From positions 272,419-336,418 of the forward strand of contig NZ_QLMJ01000008.1 of assembly GCF_003259845.1 (NCBI RefSeq): 64,000 nucleotides of DNA. Reading direction: 5' to 3'. A program made the position numbers and the translations under genes. Origin of the DNA: Actinoplanes lutulentus (GTDB lineage Bacteria > Actinomycetota > Actinomycetes > Mycobacteriales > Micromonosporaceae). Numbering within the stretch: the stretch's first letter is position 1; the number at the start of each line of letters is the position of its first letter. Below the pieces are notes generated by a model. The model searched no databases and was not told where the DNA came from. It saw nothing but the letters and a program-made list of their open reading frames with translations. Of this stretch, positions 1 through 7,845 are shown piece after piece.

Positions 1-170
1 TCGGCGACAGCGCCCGCGACGACGTCGGCGGGGCCGCTCTGAGCATCCGGACGCTGATCCTGCCGCGAACCGAAGGTCCCCTGCACGGCCTCGACTCGGT
101 GCTGCACCTGGTGGGCGCCACCAACAACAACGCCACTGACGGCGCCCACCAGGGGATCAGCCTCCGCTGA
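1..170 (+). CDS. 3' end of an unidentified gene (partial)
   Basis: An open frame enters from the left edge (first full codon at base 3) and stops at TGA 168-170, giving at least 55 residues. The visible tail contains a GLDSVLHLVGATNNNATDGA stretch and ends in ISLR. It overlaps the 3' end of the convergent gene ending at 157 by 14 bases. No family is recognised from this fragment. It is called coding because the frame is open and its codon use is normal for the region. Confidence 0.45.
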   Translation, partial: GDSARDDVGGAALSIRTLILPRTEGPLHGLDSVLHLVGATNNNATDGAHQGISLR

Positions 171-1158
171 CCGGGTGGAACGACTTCGGCAGCGACCTCG
201 GCACCGCCGACCGGGCTGCCGGCGTCACCACCGGCAGGCTGTCGAACAGCACCCGGCCGATCTTCGCGTGCGCCTGGACCGCCGGGTGCGTGGCGCCGTA
301 GTTCTCCGGCTCACCCAGACCCTCGGCGAACATCGCATAGGTCAGCAGCGGCACCCCGTCCGCGCTGAACATGATGCCCGCCTCGTGCCGGGACTCGCCG
401 AGGTCGTTGAAGTCGGCGCCGTACTTCGTGGCGACCCGCTCCCGCTCCTTCGAGGACATCACCCGGCGTACGCCGTCGTGATATCCGTTGAGCCAGCGGG
501 TGACGCTCAGCAGGAAGTCGCACGACTCCGGCTTCAGCAGCGTCTTGGTCGCCAGCCGCCACAGCAGGTCATGCATTTCGCGAGGCGTAGTCGTACCCAG
601 GTAGAAGCGGTTCGGGTTCGCCACCGGAATCACCCGGGTGTGCACAAAACCCTTGGCCGCCAGAATCTCGTTGATCTCCAGGGCCGGCACCACGCGGCCA
701 CACATGCGTACCGCGGTGTTGTCGGAGACAAGGAGCATCGCGGTCAGGAAGTTACCGACGGTGATCTCATCGCCCCACACGCGGTGCAGGTGATAGATGC
801 CCGAGCCGCCGAGGATGATGTCCGCCGGCAGGTCGAGCTTGGTGCCGAGCGTGAGCTCGCCGCGGTCGATCTTGTCCATCACCGCGGTGGCGACGGCGAG
901 TTTCTGCACGCTGTAACCGAAGGTGACGTGATCGGCGTCGTCCTCGATGATCGGCGTCAGCACACCGGCAGCGTTCACCGCGGCGATGTGCGTGTGCCAG
1001 ACCCCGCCGGCCTTGGCCTTCTCCTTGTTGTACACCTTCCGGATGCTCGCCGGCCCGCCCGCCGCGGCCTGCGCTGGGCTGCTGCTCACGCCGACACCCG
1101 CGGCCGCCGCCGCAGCACCGAGACCGAGTGCGGAACGTCGGGAAATGCTGCTTGACAT
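157..1158 (-). CDS. Exported serine hydrolase, class A beta-lactamase-like
   Basis: A 333-residue protein of the beta-lactamase/penicillin-binding (PF13354-type) fold, probably exported and acting on the cell wall or on beta-lactams. The N-terminus has a twin-arginine signal (SRRSALGLG) followed by an Ala-rich stretch and an AQA cleavage region near residue 32. The catalytic SxxK is SVQK at 83-86, and the SDN loop is at 145-147. The third box looks like KYG near residue 242 instead of KTG, so true beta-lactamase activity is uncertain. GAGGGAG lies just upstream of the ATG. It stands alone, convergent with the partial gene to its left. Confidence 0.8.
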   Translation of the reverse strand: MSSSISRRSALGLGAAAAAAGVGVSSSPAQAAAGGPASIRKVYNKEKAKAGGVWHTHIAAVNAAGVLTPIIEDDADHVTFGYSVQKLAVATAVMDKIDRGELTLGTKLDLPADIILGGSGIYHLHRVWGDEITVGNFLTAMLLVSDNTAVRMCGRVVPALEINEILAAKGFVHTRVIPVANPNRFYLGTTTPREMHDLLWRLATKTLLKPESCDFLLSVTRWLNGYHDGVRRVMSSKERERVATKYGADFNDLGESRHEAGIMFSADGVPLLTYAMFAEGLGEPENYGATHPAVQAHAKIGRVLFDSLPVVTPAARSAVPRSLPKSFHPVSGG

Positions 1159-1268
1159 CGTTCTCCCTCAATGGACGATGAGCCACGCGGCAAGGTACAC
1201 CATGCTTCAAAACCGCCCACATCTCCGCACACACGGCACCCCTCTCTCGATCTAGTAGGTTGCCAGGC

Positions 1269-1607
1269 GTGACGATCATCCGCTCGCTGCTGCTGTTCGT
1301 GCTGGCCGCGCTGGCCGAGATCGGCGGCGCCTGGCTGATCTGGCAGGGCTGGCGGGAGAACCGCGGCCTGTGGTGGATCGCCGCCGGCATCGTCGCGCTG
1401 GGCGCCTACGGTTTCGTCGCCACCCTCCAGCCGGACGCCAACTTCGGCCGCATCCTGGCCGCGTACGGTGGCGTCTTCGTGGCCGGATCCCTGGCCTGGG
1501 GCATGGTCGTCGACAAGTTCCGCCCGGACCGCTGGGACCTCATCGGCGCCGCCATCTGCCTGATCGGTGTCGCCGTGATCATGTACGCCCCGCGCACCAG
1601 CGCCTAA
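1269..1607 (+). CDS. YnfA/UPF0060 family membrane protein
   Basis: A small integral membrane protein of about 112 residues with four hydrophobic helices, matching UPF0060 (YnfA) in length and in hallmarks: an opening IIRSLLLFVLAALAEIGGAW, an internal AAYGGVFVAGSLAWG and a closing GAAICLIGVAVIMYAPR. The family resembles small multidrug resistance proteins, but no substrate is established. The GTG at 1269 is preferred because family members begin a few residues before the first helix; a TTG at 1260 is possible. It is divergent from the beta-lactamase-like gene, with promoters presumably in 1159-1268. Confidence 0.88.
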   Translation: MTIIRSLLLFVLAALAEIGGAWLIWQGWRENRGLWWIAAGIVALGAYGFVATLQPDANFGRILAAYGGVFVAGSLAWGMVVDKFRPDRWDLIGAAICLIGVAVIMYAPRTSA

Positions 1608-1652
1608 GAAGTCATACTTCACCCATGGGCTATAGAGAGTTATGATCGCGGC

Positions 1653-1775
1653 ATGAGCAAACGGCTGTGGGATGCGTTCCTCGACGCCCTGATGAGTCTC
1701 GCCGAGCTACCACCCGAACCCTGCGCCCTCGAACTGACCGACGCCGCCCGCAACCAGCGCAGCCTCGCTAGCTGA
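1653..1775 (+). CDS. Possible 40-residue hypothetical protein
   Basis: ATG at 1653 opens a 40-residue frame (starting MSKRLWDAFLDALMSLAEL) that ends at TGA 1773-1775, overlapping the 3' end of the convergent FMN reductase by eight bases. An AT-richer stretch, CTATAGAGAGTTATGAT, lies just upstream and could be a promoter, but there is no good ribosome site. No family is recognised. It may be a small real protein or chance. Confidence 0.25.
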   Translation: MSKRLWDAFLDALMSLAELPPEPCALELTDAARNQRSLAS

Positions 1776-2250
1776 TCAGCGCGGCCGTGTAAAGCTCGGC
1801 CGCCGAAGCCGGATCGGCCAGCTCAGGGCCGATCGCGGTCAGGCCGAAATCTACGACGTCCGCGCCGAGATCACTCAACAGCCGCGCCAGGAACGCCTCG
1901 GCGACATCCGCCTGCGCCTGCAGGTCAGCCGTGACGACCGGGATGGCGAGCACCCCGGCGAGCGCGTTGGCCGGCAGCTGGTCGAGCAGCACCTTGAGCA
2001 CCCCGGAGAAGGTGCTCCGGTACGCCGGGGTCGCCACGATGAGCACGGTGGCGTCCTGCAGTTCCAGCAGCGCCTCGCCGGTGGCGGCGTCGCCCGGGAC
2101 CAGCAGGCCCGGGCCGAGTTCGGAAACGTCGACGATCACCGCGCCGGTGCCACCGCGGCTCACCGCGAGCCGTTCCCCCAGGGCCGTTGCCAGCTGCAGC
2201 GTCCTCGACCCCGGATGGGGATGGCCGGAGAGCACTACCACATCCGACAT
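1768..2250 (-). CDS. NADPH-dependent FMN reductase (SsuE/MsuE type)
   Basis: A flavodoxin-fold reductase of 160 residues. The N-terminal phosphate/flavin loop reads SGHPHPGSRT, and the family signature ATPAYRSTFSGVLKVLLDQLP is present (VATPAY then YRSTFSG). These enzymes supply reduced FMN to two-component flavin monooxygenases, often for sulfonate use. No partner monooxygenase is next door, so the physiological partner is unknown. The start at 2250 is chosen because GGAGGG lies eight bases upstream; the longer frame to 2307 adds 19 unconserved residues. Confidence 0.82.
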   Translation of the reverse strand: MSDVVVLSGHPHPGSRTLQLATALGERLAVSRGGTGAVIVDVSELGPGLLVPGDAATGEALLELQDATVLIVATPAYRSTFSGVLKVLLDQLPANALAGVLAIPVVTADLQAQADVAEAFLARLLSDLGADVVDFGLTAIGPELADPASAAELYTAALIS

Positions 2251-2509
2251 ACGGCCCACCCTCCGATCACTACGGTCACCGCAATCATCACGCCACGAGC
2301 CGGCCAATGCTATTCGTACAATCAGCTATTACTTTGCGTAGTCATGCGGCCTGCCGCGCATAACGCGGACGCGGTACGCACCACCCGAGCCGTGACGACG
2401 GATAACGCACCTGCGGTACCCGCGGATGCCGTGCCGGGTTGACGACGCGGACCCCCTGCGGCCGCGAATCTTGAGGGACCCCCGACATCTACCGAGGAGT
2501 CCTGTCTCA

Positions 2510-4726
2510 ATGGCTACGTACCTGTCCCGGCTCGGCGCGTTCAGCGCTCGCCATCGGGTTCTCGTCTTCGTCGTCTGGGGCCTGATGCTGGCCGTCGGCA
2601 TCGTCGGCACGGTGACCGGCATGAGGTTCAGCGACGGCGGTTTCAGCCTGTCGAACACCGAGTCCGGCCGGGCCCTGGAGGTCATGCGGAAGCAGTTCCC
2701 GGCCACCGCGACCGACGACACCCAGGGAACGCTGCAACTGGTACTCACCGCCCCGGACGGGCAGAAGATCACCAGCGCCGCCAGCAAGAGACTGGTCGCC
2801 ACCGCGATCGACGGCGTCGCCGGCGTGGACCACGTGGCGTCGGTCAGCAAAACGCTCGTGTCGGCTGACGGCACCACGGCGGTCGCGACCGTCACCCTGA
2901 CCGGGCTGACCGACGACACCGACACCGAACCGATCTACGAGCAGGTCCTCGCGGTCGCCGATCAGGCCCGCGACGCCGGTCTCGGCGCCGAGGTCGGCGG
3001 CTCGATCGGCGACCAGACCCCCGCGCAGAGCCCCGCCGAAGGCATCGGCGCGATGATCGCGTTCGTGATCCTGATCGTCACGTTCGGATCGCTGGTCGCG
3101 GCCGGCGCCAACATGATCGGCGCGCTGCTCGGCCTCGCGACAGGGCTGCTCGGCGTCTTCGCCCTCTCCGCCTGGCACCCGATCGGCGCCACCACACCCA
3201 CCCTGGCCGGCATGATCGGCCTCGCGGTCGGTATCGATTACGGCCTGTTCATCCTGGCCCGGTTCCGCACCGAGCTGCGCGAAGGCCGCACCGTCGACGA
3301 GGCCATCGCCCGTTCCATCGGCACCGCCGGCTCCGCGGTCGTGTTCGCCGGCGCCACCGTCGTCATCGCGCTGGTCGGCCTCGCCGTCGTACGAATCCCG
3401 TTCATCACCGAGATGGGCGTCGCCGCCGCGGTGACCGTGGCCACCACCGTGCTGATGGCGCTGACCTTCCTGCCCGCACTGATGCGCTCGATGGGATACC
3501 GGGTGTTGTCACGCCGCGAACGCCGCCTGCTCAAAGCTGGGGTTCCGCTGCGGGAGCAGGCCACCCAGCGGGCGCAGCGCCGCTCGTTGCTCGACCGCTG
3601 GATCCGCACCGTGGTCAGGGCACCGCTGCCGATCGCCGTCGTCGCGATCGCCGCACTCCTGGCACTCTCCCTGCCGACCTTCTCTCTCAAGACCGCGCTG
3701 AGCACCCCCGGCGGCGAGGACCCGGACAGCACCCAGCGTGCCGCTTACCAGTTGATCGCCGACAAGTTCGGGCCCGGTACGCAGGGCACCCTGATCGTCC
3801 TGGTCGAGGGCGACAGCGTCGCCGACAAGGTCAACGCGGTCACCACCACGATCAAGGGACTCGACGACGTCGCGTCGGCCACCGCCGCCGGCGTCAGCAA
3901 GGACGGCAGCACCGCGATGATCCAGGTCGTCCCGGACAGCGGACCGATCGACGACGCCACCCGCGACCTCGTCCGCGACATCCGCGACCACGCCGGCGAC
4001 GTTGCCGGGGTAACCCTCGCCGTCACCGGTTCCACCGCGATCGACATCGACATCAACGACAAGCTCAACAAGGCGCTCATCGTCTACCTGATCTTGGTCG
4101 TCAGCCTGTCGCTGGTTCTGCTGGTGATCCTGTTCCGGTCGCTGCTGGTACCGCTGGTCGGCACCCTCGGATTCCTGCTGTCGCTGGGCACCGCGTTCGG
4201 CGTGACCGTCAAGGTCTTCCAGGACGGCTGGGCCGACGCGCTGATCCCCGCACCCTCCGGCAACCCGATTTTGAGCCTGCTGCCCATCCTGATCGTCGGC
4301 ATCCTGTTCGGTCTCGCCATGGATTACCAGGTCTTCCTGGTCTCCCGGATGCACGAGGCGCACGCCCGTGGCCTGAGCCCCGCCGACGCGATCGTCGACG
4401 GATTCACGCGCACCGCGGTGGTCGTCGTCGCGGCCGCCGCGATCATGGTGGCGGTCTTCGCCGGATTCGCCACGGCGGTGTCGCCGTTCGTCGCCGCGAT
4501 CGGGTTCGCCCTGTCCGTCGGTGTGCTCGCCGACGCCTTCATCGTCCGCATGATCATCGTCCCGGCCGTGCTCAAACTGCTCGGCAACGCCGCCTGGTGG
4601 ATGCCCCGCTGGCTCGACCGCATGCTGCCGAACATCGACGCCGAGGGCCGCGCGCTGGAAGCGGCCGACCAGCCGGGCCGGCACCACACCGGCGAGGACC
4701 TGCGCACCCCGGCCGGAGTGCGCTGA
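2510..4726 (+). CDS. MMPL family transporter (RND superfamily)
   Basis: A 738-residue inner-membrane exporter with the two-fold RND layout: helix, extracellular domain and five helices, repeated. Paired proton-relay signatures are visible (AVGIDYGLFILARFR in the first half, FGLAMDYQVFLVSRM in the second). MMPL proteins export lipids, siderophores or drugs using the proton gradient; the substrate cannot be read here. The ATG at 2510 follows GAGGAG by eight bases; the frame extends upstream to 2426 but that part looks non-coding. Bases 2251-2509 hold no gene. They contain a small CCGCG-CATAA-CGCGG hairpin at 2354-2368 and presumably the promoter. Confidence 0.92.
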   Translation: MATYLSRLGAFSARHRVLVFVVWGLMLAVGIVGTVTGMRFSDGGFSLSNTESGRALEVMRKQFPATATDDTQGTLQLVLTAPDGQKITSAASKRLVATAIDGVAGVDHVASVSKTLVSADGTTAVATVTLTGLTDDTDTEPIYEQVLAVADQARDAGLGAEVGGSIGDQTPAQSPAEGIGAMIAFVILIVTFGSLVAAGANMIGALLGLATGLLGVFALSAWHPIGATTPTLAGMIGLAVGIDYGLFILARFRTELREGRTVDEAIARSIGTAGSAVVFAGATVVIALVGLAVVRIPFITEMGVAAAVTVATTVLMALTFLPALMRSMGYRVLSRRERRLLKAGVPLREQATQRAQRRSLLDRWIRTVVRAPLPIAVVAIAALLALSLPTFSLKTALSTPGGEDPDSTQRAAYQLIADKFGPGTQGTLIVLVEGDSVADKVNAVTTTIKGLDDVASATAAGVSKDGSTAMIQVVPDSGPIDDATRDLVRDIRDHAGDVAGVTLAVTGSTAIDIDINDKLNKALIVYLILVVSLSLVLLVILFRSLLVPLVGTLGFLLSLGTAFGVTVKVFQDGWADALIPAPSGNPILSLLPILIVGILFGLAMDYQVFLVSRMHEAHARGLSPADAIVDGFTRTAVVVVAAAAIMVAVFAGFATAVSPFVAAIGFALSVGVLADAFIVRMIIVPAVLKLLGNAAWWMPRWLDRMLPNIDAEGRALEAADQPGRHHTGEDLRTPAGVR

Positions 4727-4758
4727 CCAACGCCCCCAGCGACCCGAAAACCCCGAGC

Positions 4759-4784
4759 GGCGCTCGCGTCAGTGCGCGAGCGCC
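4759..4784. terminator. Bidirectional hairpin between convergent genes
   Basis: A perfect 10-bp inverted repeat (GGCGCTCGCG / CGCGAGCGCC) with a six-base loop TCAGTG. It lies between the mmpL stop at 4726 and the gene read from the other strand, overlapping the last codons of the latter. There is no T-run, as is common in high-GC actinomycetes. Its position suggests termination from both sides. Confidence 0.55.
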
Positions 4785-5092
4785 CTCTCCAGCTCGGCCT
4801 TGCTCATCGCCGACCGGCCTTTGATGTTGCGTTTCTTCGCCTCGTTGTAGAGCTGTTCCTTCGTACGCCCCTGAGCCCCACTGTGCGACCGCTTACCACC
4901 GCGATGCCCGGAGGAGACATCCTCGATGGACAGGCGACTCGCGGTCTTCGATTCACCGGCGCGGGCTCGCTCCTTGTTCACCGTGCGCGCGGCGATCTCG
5001 GTCGCCACCTTCTTCGGTACGCCCCGCTTCTCGGCGCTCTCCTTGATGTGCTCGTACTGACGTTCACGCTTGGGGCTGGATCCTGCCGGCAT
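4769..5092 (-). CDS. Basic Rho-N/SAP-like domain protein ('plasmid stabilization protein' family)
   Basis: A 107-residue, strongly charged, Lys/Arg-rich protein. The C-terminal third (TKEQLYNEAKKRNIKGRSAM then SKAELERAL) is a Rho-termination-factor N-terminal or SAP-like helix-extension-helix, a fold that binds nucleic acid. The N-terminal half is hydrophilic (RQYEHIKESAEKRGVPKKVA). Relatives in actinomycetes are often called plasmid stabilization protein without direct evidence. A strong GAGGAGG precedes the ATG. It lies downstream of the sigma-factor gene on the same strand, 24 bases away. A nucleic-acid-binding role is inferred. Confidence 0.75.
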   Translation of the reverse strand: MPAGSSPKRERQYEHIKESAEKRGVPKKVATEIAARTVNKERARAGESKTASRLSIEDVSSGHRGGKRSHSGAQGRTKEQLYNEAKKRNIKGRSAMSKAELERALAH

Positions 5093-5116
5093 GGCTACCT
5101 CCTCGATCGAGCCGGT

Positions 5117-6346
5117 TCACGCCTGCTGGGATTTCCCGTCCTCAGGGCGGTAAACACCAGGCCGCAGCCGCGCGGCCCGCGACTCCAGATAGCGCTGCTC
5201 CGGCCCGCTGAGCGTCAGCCGCGCCGCCAGCCGGTACTGCTCCCGCGCCTCGTCCCGCTCACCGGCCATCTCCAGCAGATGCGCGCGCACCGCCGCCGTC
5301 CGATGATGCCGAGCCAGCGCCGGATCCCCGGCGATCTGATCCAGATCGGTCAGCGCCACCCGCGGGCCGTCGACCATGGCCCGCGCGACGATCCGGTTCA
5401 GCGCCACCATCGGGCTGGGGGCGAGCGCGTGCAACATCCCGTACAGAAGAAGGATCTGAGGCCAATCGGTGAGCTCGGCGCGCGTCGCCTCATCGTGAAC
5501 CGCCGCGATCGCGGCCTGAAGCTGGAACGGTCCGATCGGTGCGTGAGCGAGCGCATGGGTGATGATCGCGACGCCTTCGGCGATCGCAGGCGCGTCCCAG
5601 CGCCGCCGGTCCTGTTCCGCAAGCGGGACCAAAGATCCACCCCCTTGGGTACGCGCGGAGCGGCGCGCGTCCGTGAGCAGCATCAACGCGAGCAATCCGG
5701 CCACTTCCCCGTCGTCGGGCAGACGCCGGTGCAGCTGCCGGGTCAGCCGGATCGCCTCCCGAGTCAGCTCGACCCGGTTCACGGTGTCGCCGGAGCTGGC
5801 CGTGTGCCCCTCGGTGAAGATCAGGTAGAGCACGTGCAGAACCGCGTCGAGGGGCGCTCCCGGCGCGGGCATCTCGAACCGGGCGCCGGTGTCGCGGATC
5901 CGCTGCTTGGCCCGGCTGATCCGCTGGCCGACGGTGGCCTCGGGCAGCAGCAACGCCCGCGCGATCTCCGCGGTGCTGAGCCCGCCGACCGCCCGCAGCG
6001 TAAGCGTGACCTGGGCCGGAACGGTCAGCGACGGATGGCAGCAGAGCAGCAGCAATGCCAGTTCGTCGTCGCCGCGGACCTGCGGCTCGGGATCGTGCCG
6101 GACCGCCTCCTCGCGACGCCGGCGTGCCGTCTCGGAGCGCAGCATCTCCACCCGGCGGCGGCTCGCCACGGTGATCAACCAGTGTCGTGGCTGCTCCGGA
6201 ACGCCCTCCCGCGGCCACTGCTGAGCGGCCGCGAGCAGCGCCTCCTGCACCGCGTCCTCGCAGGCCTCGAAGTCGCCGTAGCGGCGCACCACCGCCGCCA
6301 GGACCCGCGGTGCGCACTCACGCAGCAGATCCGGCAGCGCGGTCAC
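5117..6346 (-). CDS. RNA polymerase ECF sigma factor, ECF42 type with C-terminal extension
   Basis: About 409 residues. The N-terminal sigma-2 region (YGDFEACEDAVQEALLAA) and sigma-4 helix-turn-helix (LSTAEIARALLLPEATVGQR) are followed by a long helical extension of roughly 230 residues (DUF6596/TPR-like) that is typical of the ECF42 group. ECF42 genes usually sit beside DGPF/YCII genes, as here, and have no classical anti-sigma factor. The GTG at 6346 is preferred over the ATG at 6355 because it overlaps the upstream YCII stop as GTGA, the usual coupling arrangement. Confidence 0.88.
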   Translation of the reverse strand: MTALPDLLRECAPRVLAAVVRRYGDFEACEDAVQEALLAAAQQWPREGVPEQPRHWLITVASRRRVEMLRSETARRRREEAVRHDPEPQVRGDDELALLLLCCHPSLTVPAQVTLTLRAVGGLSTAEIARALLLPEATVGQRISRAKQRIRDTGARFEMPAPGAPLDAVLHVLYLIFTEGHTASSGDTVNRVELTREAIRLTRQLHRRLPDDGEVAGLLALMLLTDARRSARTQGGGSLVPLAEQDRRRWDAPAIAEGVAIITHALAHAPIGPFQLQAAIAAVHDEATRAELTDWPQILLLYGMLHALAPSPMVALNRIVARAMVDGPRVALTDLDQIAGDPALARHHRTAAVRAHLLEMAGERDEAREQYRLAARLTLSGPEQRYLESRAARLRPGVYRPEDGKSQQA

Positions 6347-6714
6347 AGGTCCCATTCGCTCATATCGAGGACCGGGCGCACCTCGACCCGGGTGTACCCG
6401 GCGTCCGGCGTCCTCGCGGCCCAGGCGACCGCCTCGCCGAGATCCGCGACGTCGATCAGATAGAAGCCGGCCAGATGCTCCTTGACCTCGGCGAACGGGC
6501 CGTCCGAGGTGATCGTCTTACCGTCGCGTACCGAGACCTGGGTGGCCAGGGCCGGATCGCCAAGGCCTTCGCTGGCGACCAGGACACCGGCGTCGCGCAT
6601 CTGGTCGGTCAGCCGCAGGTGGCCGAGCCCGAAGTCGGTCCGCTGCTGCTCGGACAGCGTCTCCCAGACGGCGAGCGACTGCGGGTTCGACTGGATCAGG
6701 ATCACGTATTTCAT
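6343..6714 (-). CDS. YCII/DGPF-domain protein, ECF42 partner
   Basis: A 123-residue protein with the YCII-related ferredoxin-like fold. It opens MKYVILIQ and carries the diagnostic DGPF motif (SDGPFAEVKEHLAGFYLID). DGPF proteins are conserved partners and targets of ECF42 sigma factors; their biochemical role is not established. It is the first gene of the two-gene operon, overlapping the sigma start as GTGA. The start at 6714 is set by the family N-terminus and by GGAGGAG upstream; the frame continues through the inverted repeat to 6870, but that part is not family sequence. Confidence 0.87.
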   Translation of the reverse strand: MKYVILIQSNPQSLAVWETLSEQQRTDFGLGHLRLTDQMRDAGVLVASEGLGDPALATQVSVRDGKTITSDGPFAEVKEHLAGFYLIDVADLGEAVAWAARTPDAGYTRVEVRPVLDMSEWDL

Positions 6715-6727
6715 GGCACTCCTCCGA

Positions 6728-6789
6728 TTTCTTTTACCCATCTTGTAGAAGCTGGCTGCCTCGGCTTCGACATGATGGGTAAAGAGAAA
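6728..6789. promoter_or_regulatory. Long inverted repeat in divergent promoter region
   Basis: Arms 6728-6752 and 6764-6789 are near-perfect inverted copies (about 23 of 25 pairs match, plus one single-base insertion) around an 11-base centre. Each arm contains TTTACCCATC; on the minus strand the outer copy reads CATGTCGAAGC, which includes TGTCGA, the -35 element I recall for ECF42 promoters. The mirrored plus-strand version is TGTAGA with TCGAC about 17 bases on. It may be a pair of divergent ECF42-dependent promoters or a repressor operator. Confidence 0.6.
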
Positions 6790-6802
6790 GGTAGGACCTG
6801 TC

Positions 6803-7228
6803 ATGGACGAGATCCGGGACGTCATCCTGAACAAGGCCGCGCTACTGCAGAAGGGTGACGCCGAAGCCATCCTGGCGCACTACGCGCCGGCCTTCGTCGA
6901 GTACTCCCTGGCCCCGCCGCTACGCCAGCCCGGCGACAGCCGCGATCCGGCCCCGCTGCGCGCCTGGATGGCAACCTTCGAGGCACCCCCGCGCCGCGAG
7001 GTCACCCAACTGGAGATCACCACCGACGGCGACGTGGCGTTCGCGACCAGCCTCGACGCGATGACCGCGATCCCGCGCGGCGCGACCGAGCCGTTCACCC
7101 TGTGGTTCCGGGTCACACACGGCCTGCGCCGCATCGACGGCCGCTGGCTGGTCACCCACGAACACGAATCGGTGCCGTTCGAGATGGACGGCTCCTTCCG
7201 CGCCTCGATCGGCCTGACCCCGACCTGA
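6803..7228 (+). CDS. SnoaL-like / NTF2-fold protein
   Basis: A 141-residue protein of the SnoaL/DUF4440 cone fold. It has an N-terminal helix (IRDVILNKAALLQKGDAEAI), then a hydrophobic pocket and strands ending in the usual RRIDGRWLVTHEHESVPFEM. Such proteins are small polyketide cyclases, isomerases or ligand binders; the ligand is unknown. It is transcribed away from the YCII/ECF42 operon across the inverted repeat, an arrangement that suggests it belongs to the same regulon. Its TGA overlaps the next start (TGATG). Confidence 0.82.
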   Translation: MDEIRDVILNKAALLQKGDAEAILAHYAPAFVEYSLAPPLRQPGDSRDPAPLRAWMATFEAPPRREVTQLEITTDGDVAFATSLDAMTAIPRGATEPFTLWFRVTHGLRRIDGRWLVTHEHESVPFEMDGSFRASIGLTPT

Positions 7229-7845
7229 TGATCGTCTGGGTGGCGTCGTTCCCGCGCTCGGGCAACACCTTCCTGCGGATCGTGCTGCACCGCCTCTACG
7301 GCATCCGCACCTCGACCGTCTACGACGTCGACGGTGTGGCTGCCCGCCTCGGCCCCGATCTGATCGGGTTCACCGAACGCCCGGGAACGCTCGCCACCCT
7401 CCGCGCGGACACCGAACCGCACTTCATCAAGACCCACCGCCGGCGCGACACCGACGTGCACGAGAACGACCCGAGCCGCTACGAGCCCGAACTCCGCACC
7501 AAGATCCTGCGCCAGTCCCCCACCGGAACCGGCAGCTGGGGCGCCAACGTCCTCAGCTGGCTGCACCCGCCGGCCGCGCACCGGATGGTGCTGCGCTACG
7601 AGGACCTGACCAGCGATCCGATCCACCACGTGACCACGATCGTGTCAGCGCTGGCACCGGCCCTCACCCCCGTGATTGATCCCGCCATCCCGTCGATGGA
7701 CGAGCTCCGGTTACGCGACGACCGCTTCTTCCGCCGAGGCCACACCGGCTCCCACCGCGACGAGCTGCCACCGGAGTTGCACGAACTGTTCTGGTCCCGA
7801 GCCGACAACCGCGAGGCGATGCACCTGCTGGAGATCAGCCGATAG
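7228..7845 (+). CDS. Sulfotransferase-domain protein
   Basis: A 205-residue P-loop protein. The 5'-phosphosulfate loop is at the N-terminus (SFPRSGNTFLR), and a 3'-phosphate-binding segment (YEDLTSDP) is near residue 130. This matches PAPS-dependent sulfotransferases, although it is shorter than the 250-300 residues usual for the family; the start is fixed by the P-loop position. The ATG overlaps the stop of the SnoaL-like gene by one base, so the two are translationally coupled. The substrate is unknown. Its 3' end overlaps the convergent dehydrogenase by 11 bases. Confidence 0.82.
   Translation: MIVWVASFPRSGNTFLRIVLHRLYGIRTSTVYDVDGVAARLGPDLIGFTERPGTLATLRADTEPHFIKTHRRRDTDVHENDPSRYEPELRTKILRQSPTGTGSWGANVLSWLHPPAAHRMVLRYEDLTSDPIHHVTTIVSALAPALTPVIDPAIPSMDELRLRDDRFFRRGHTGSHRDELPPELHELFWSRADNREAMHLLEISR

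Noticed and set aside
2354..2368. Riboswitch upstream of the MMPL gene
   Set aside because: Only a 5-bp hairpin and short repeats are present; no conserved aptamer core was seen in 2251-2509.
5490..6317. Second frame inside the ECF sigma gene
   Set aside because: A shifted copy of the same GC-rich sequence with Arg/Gly-rich translation; the sigma-2 and sigma-4 regions are in the annotated frame.
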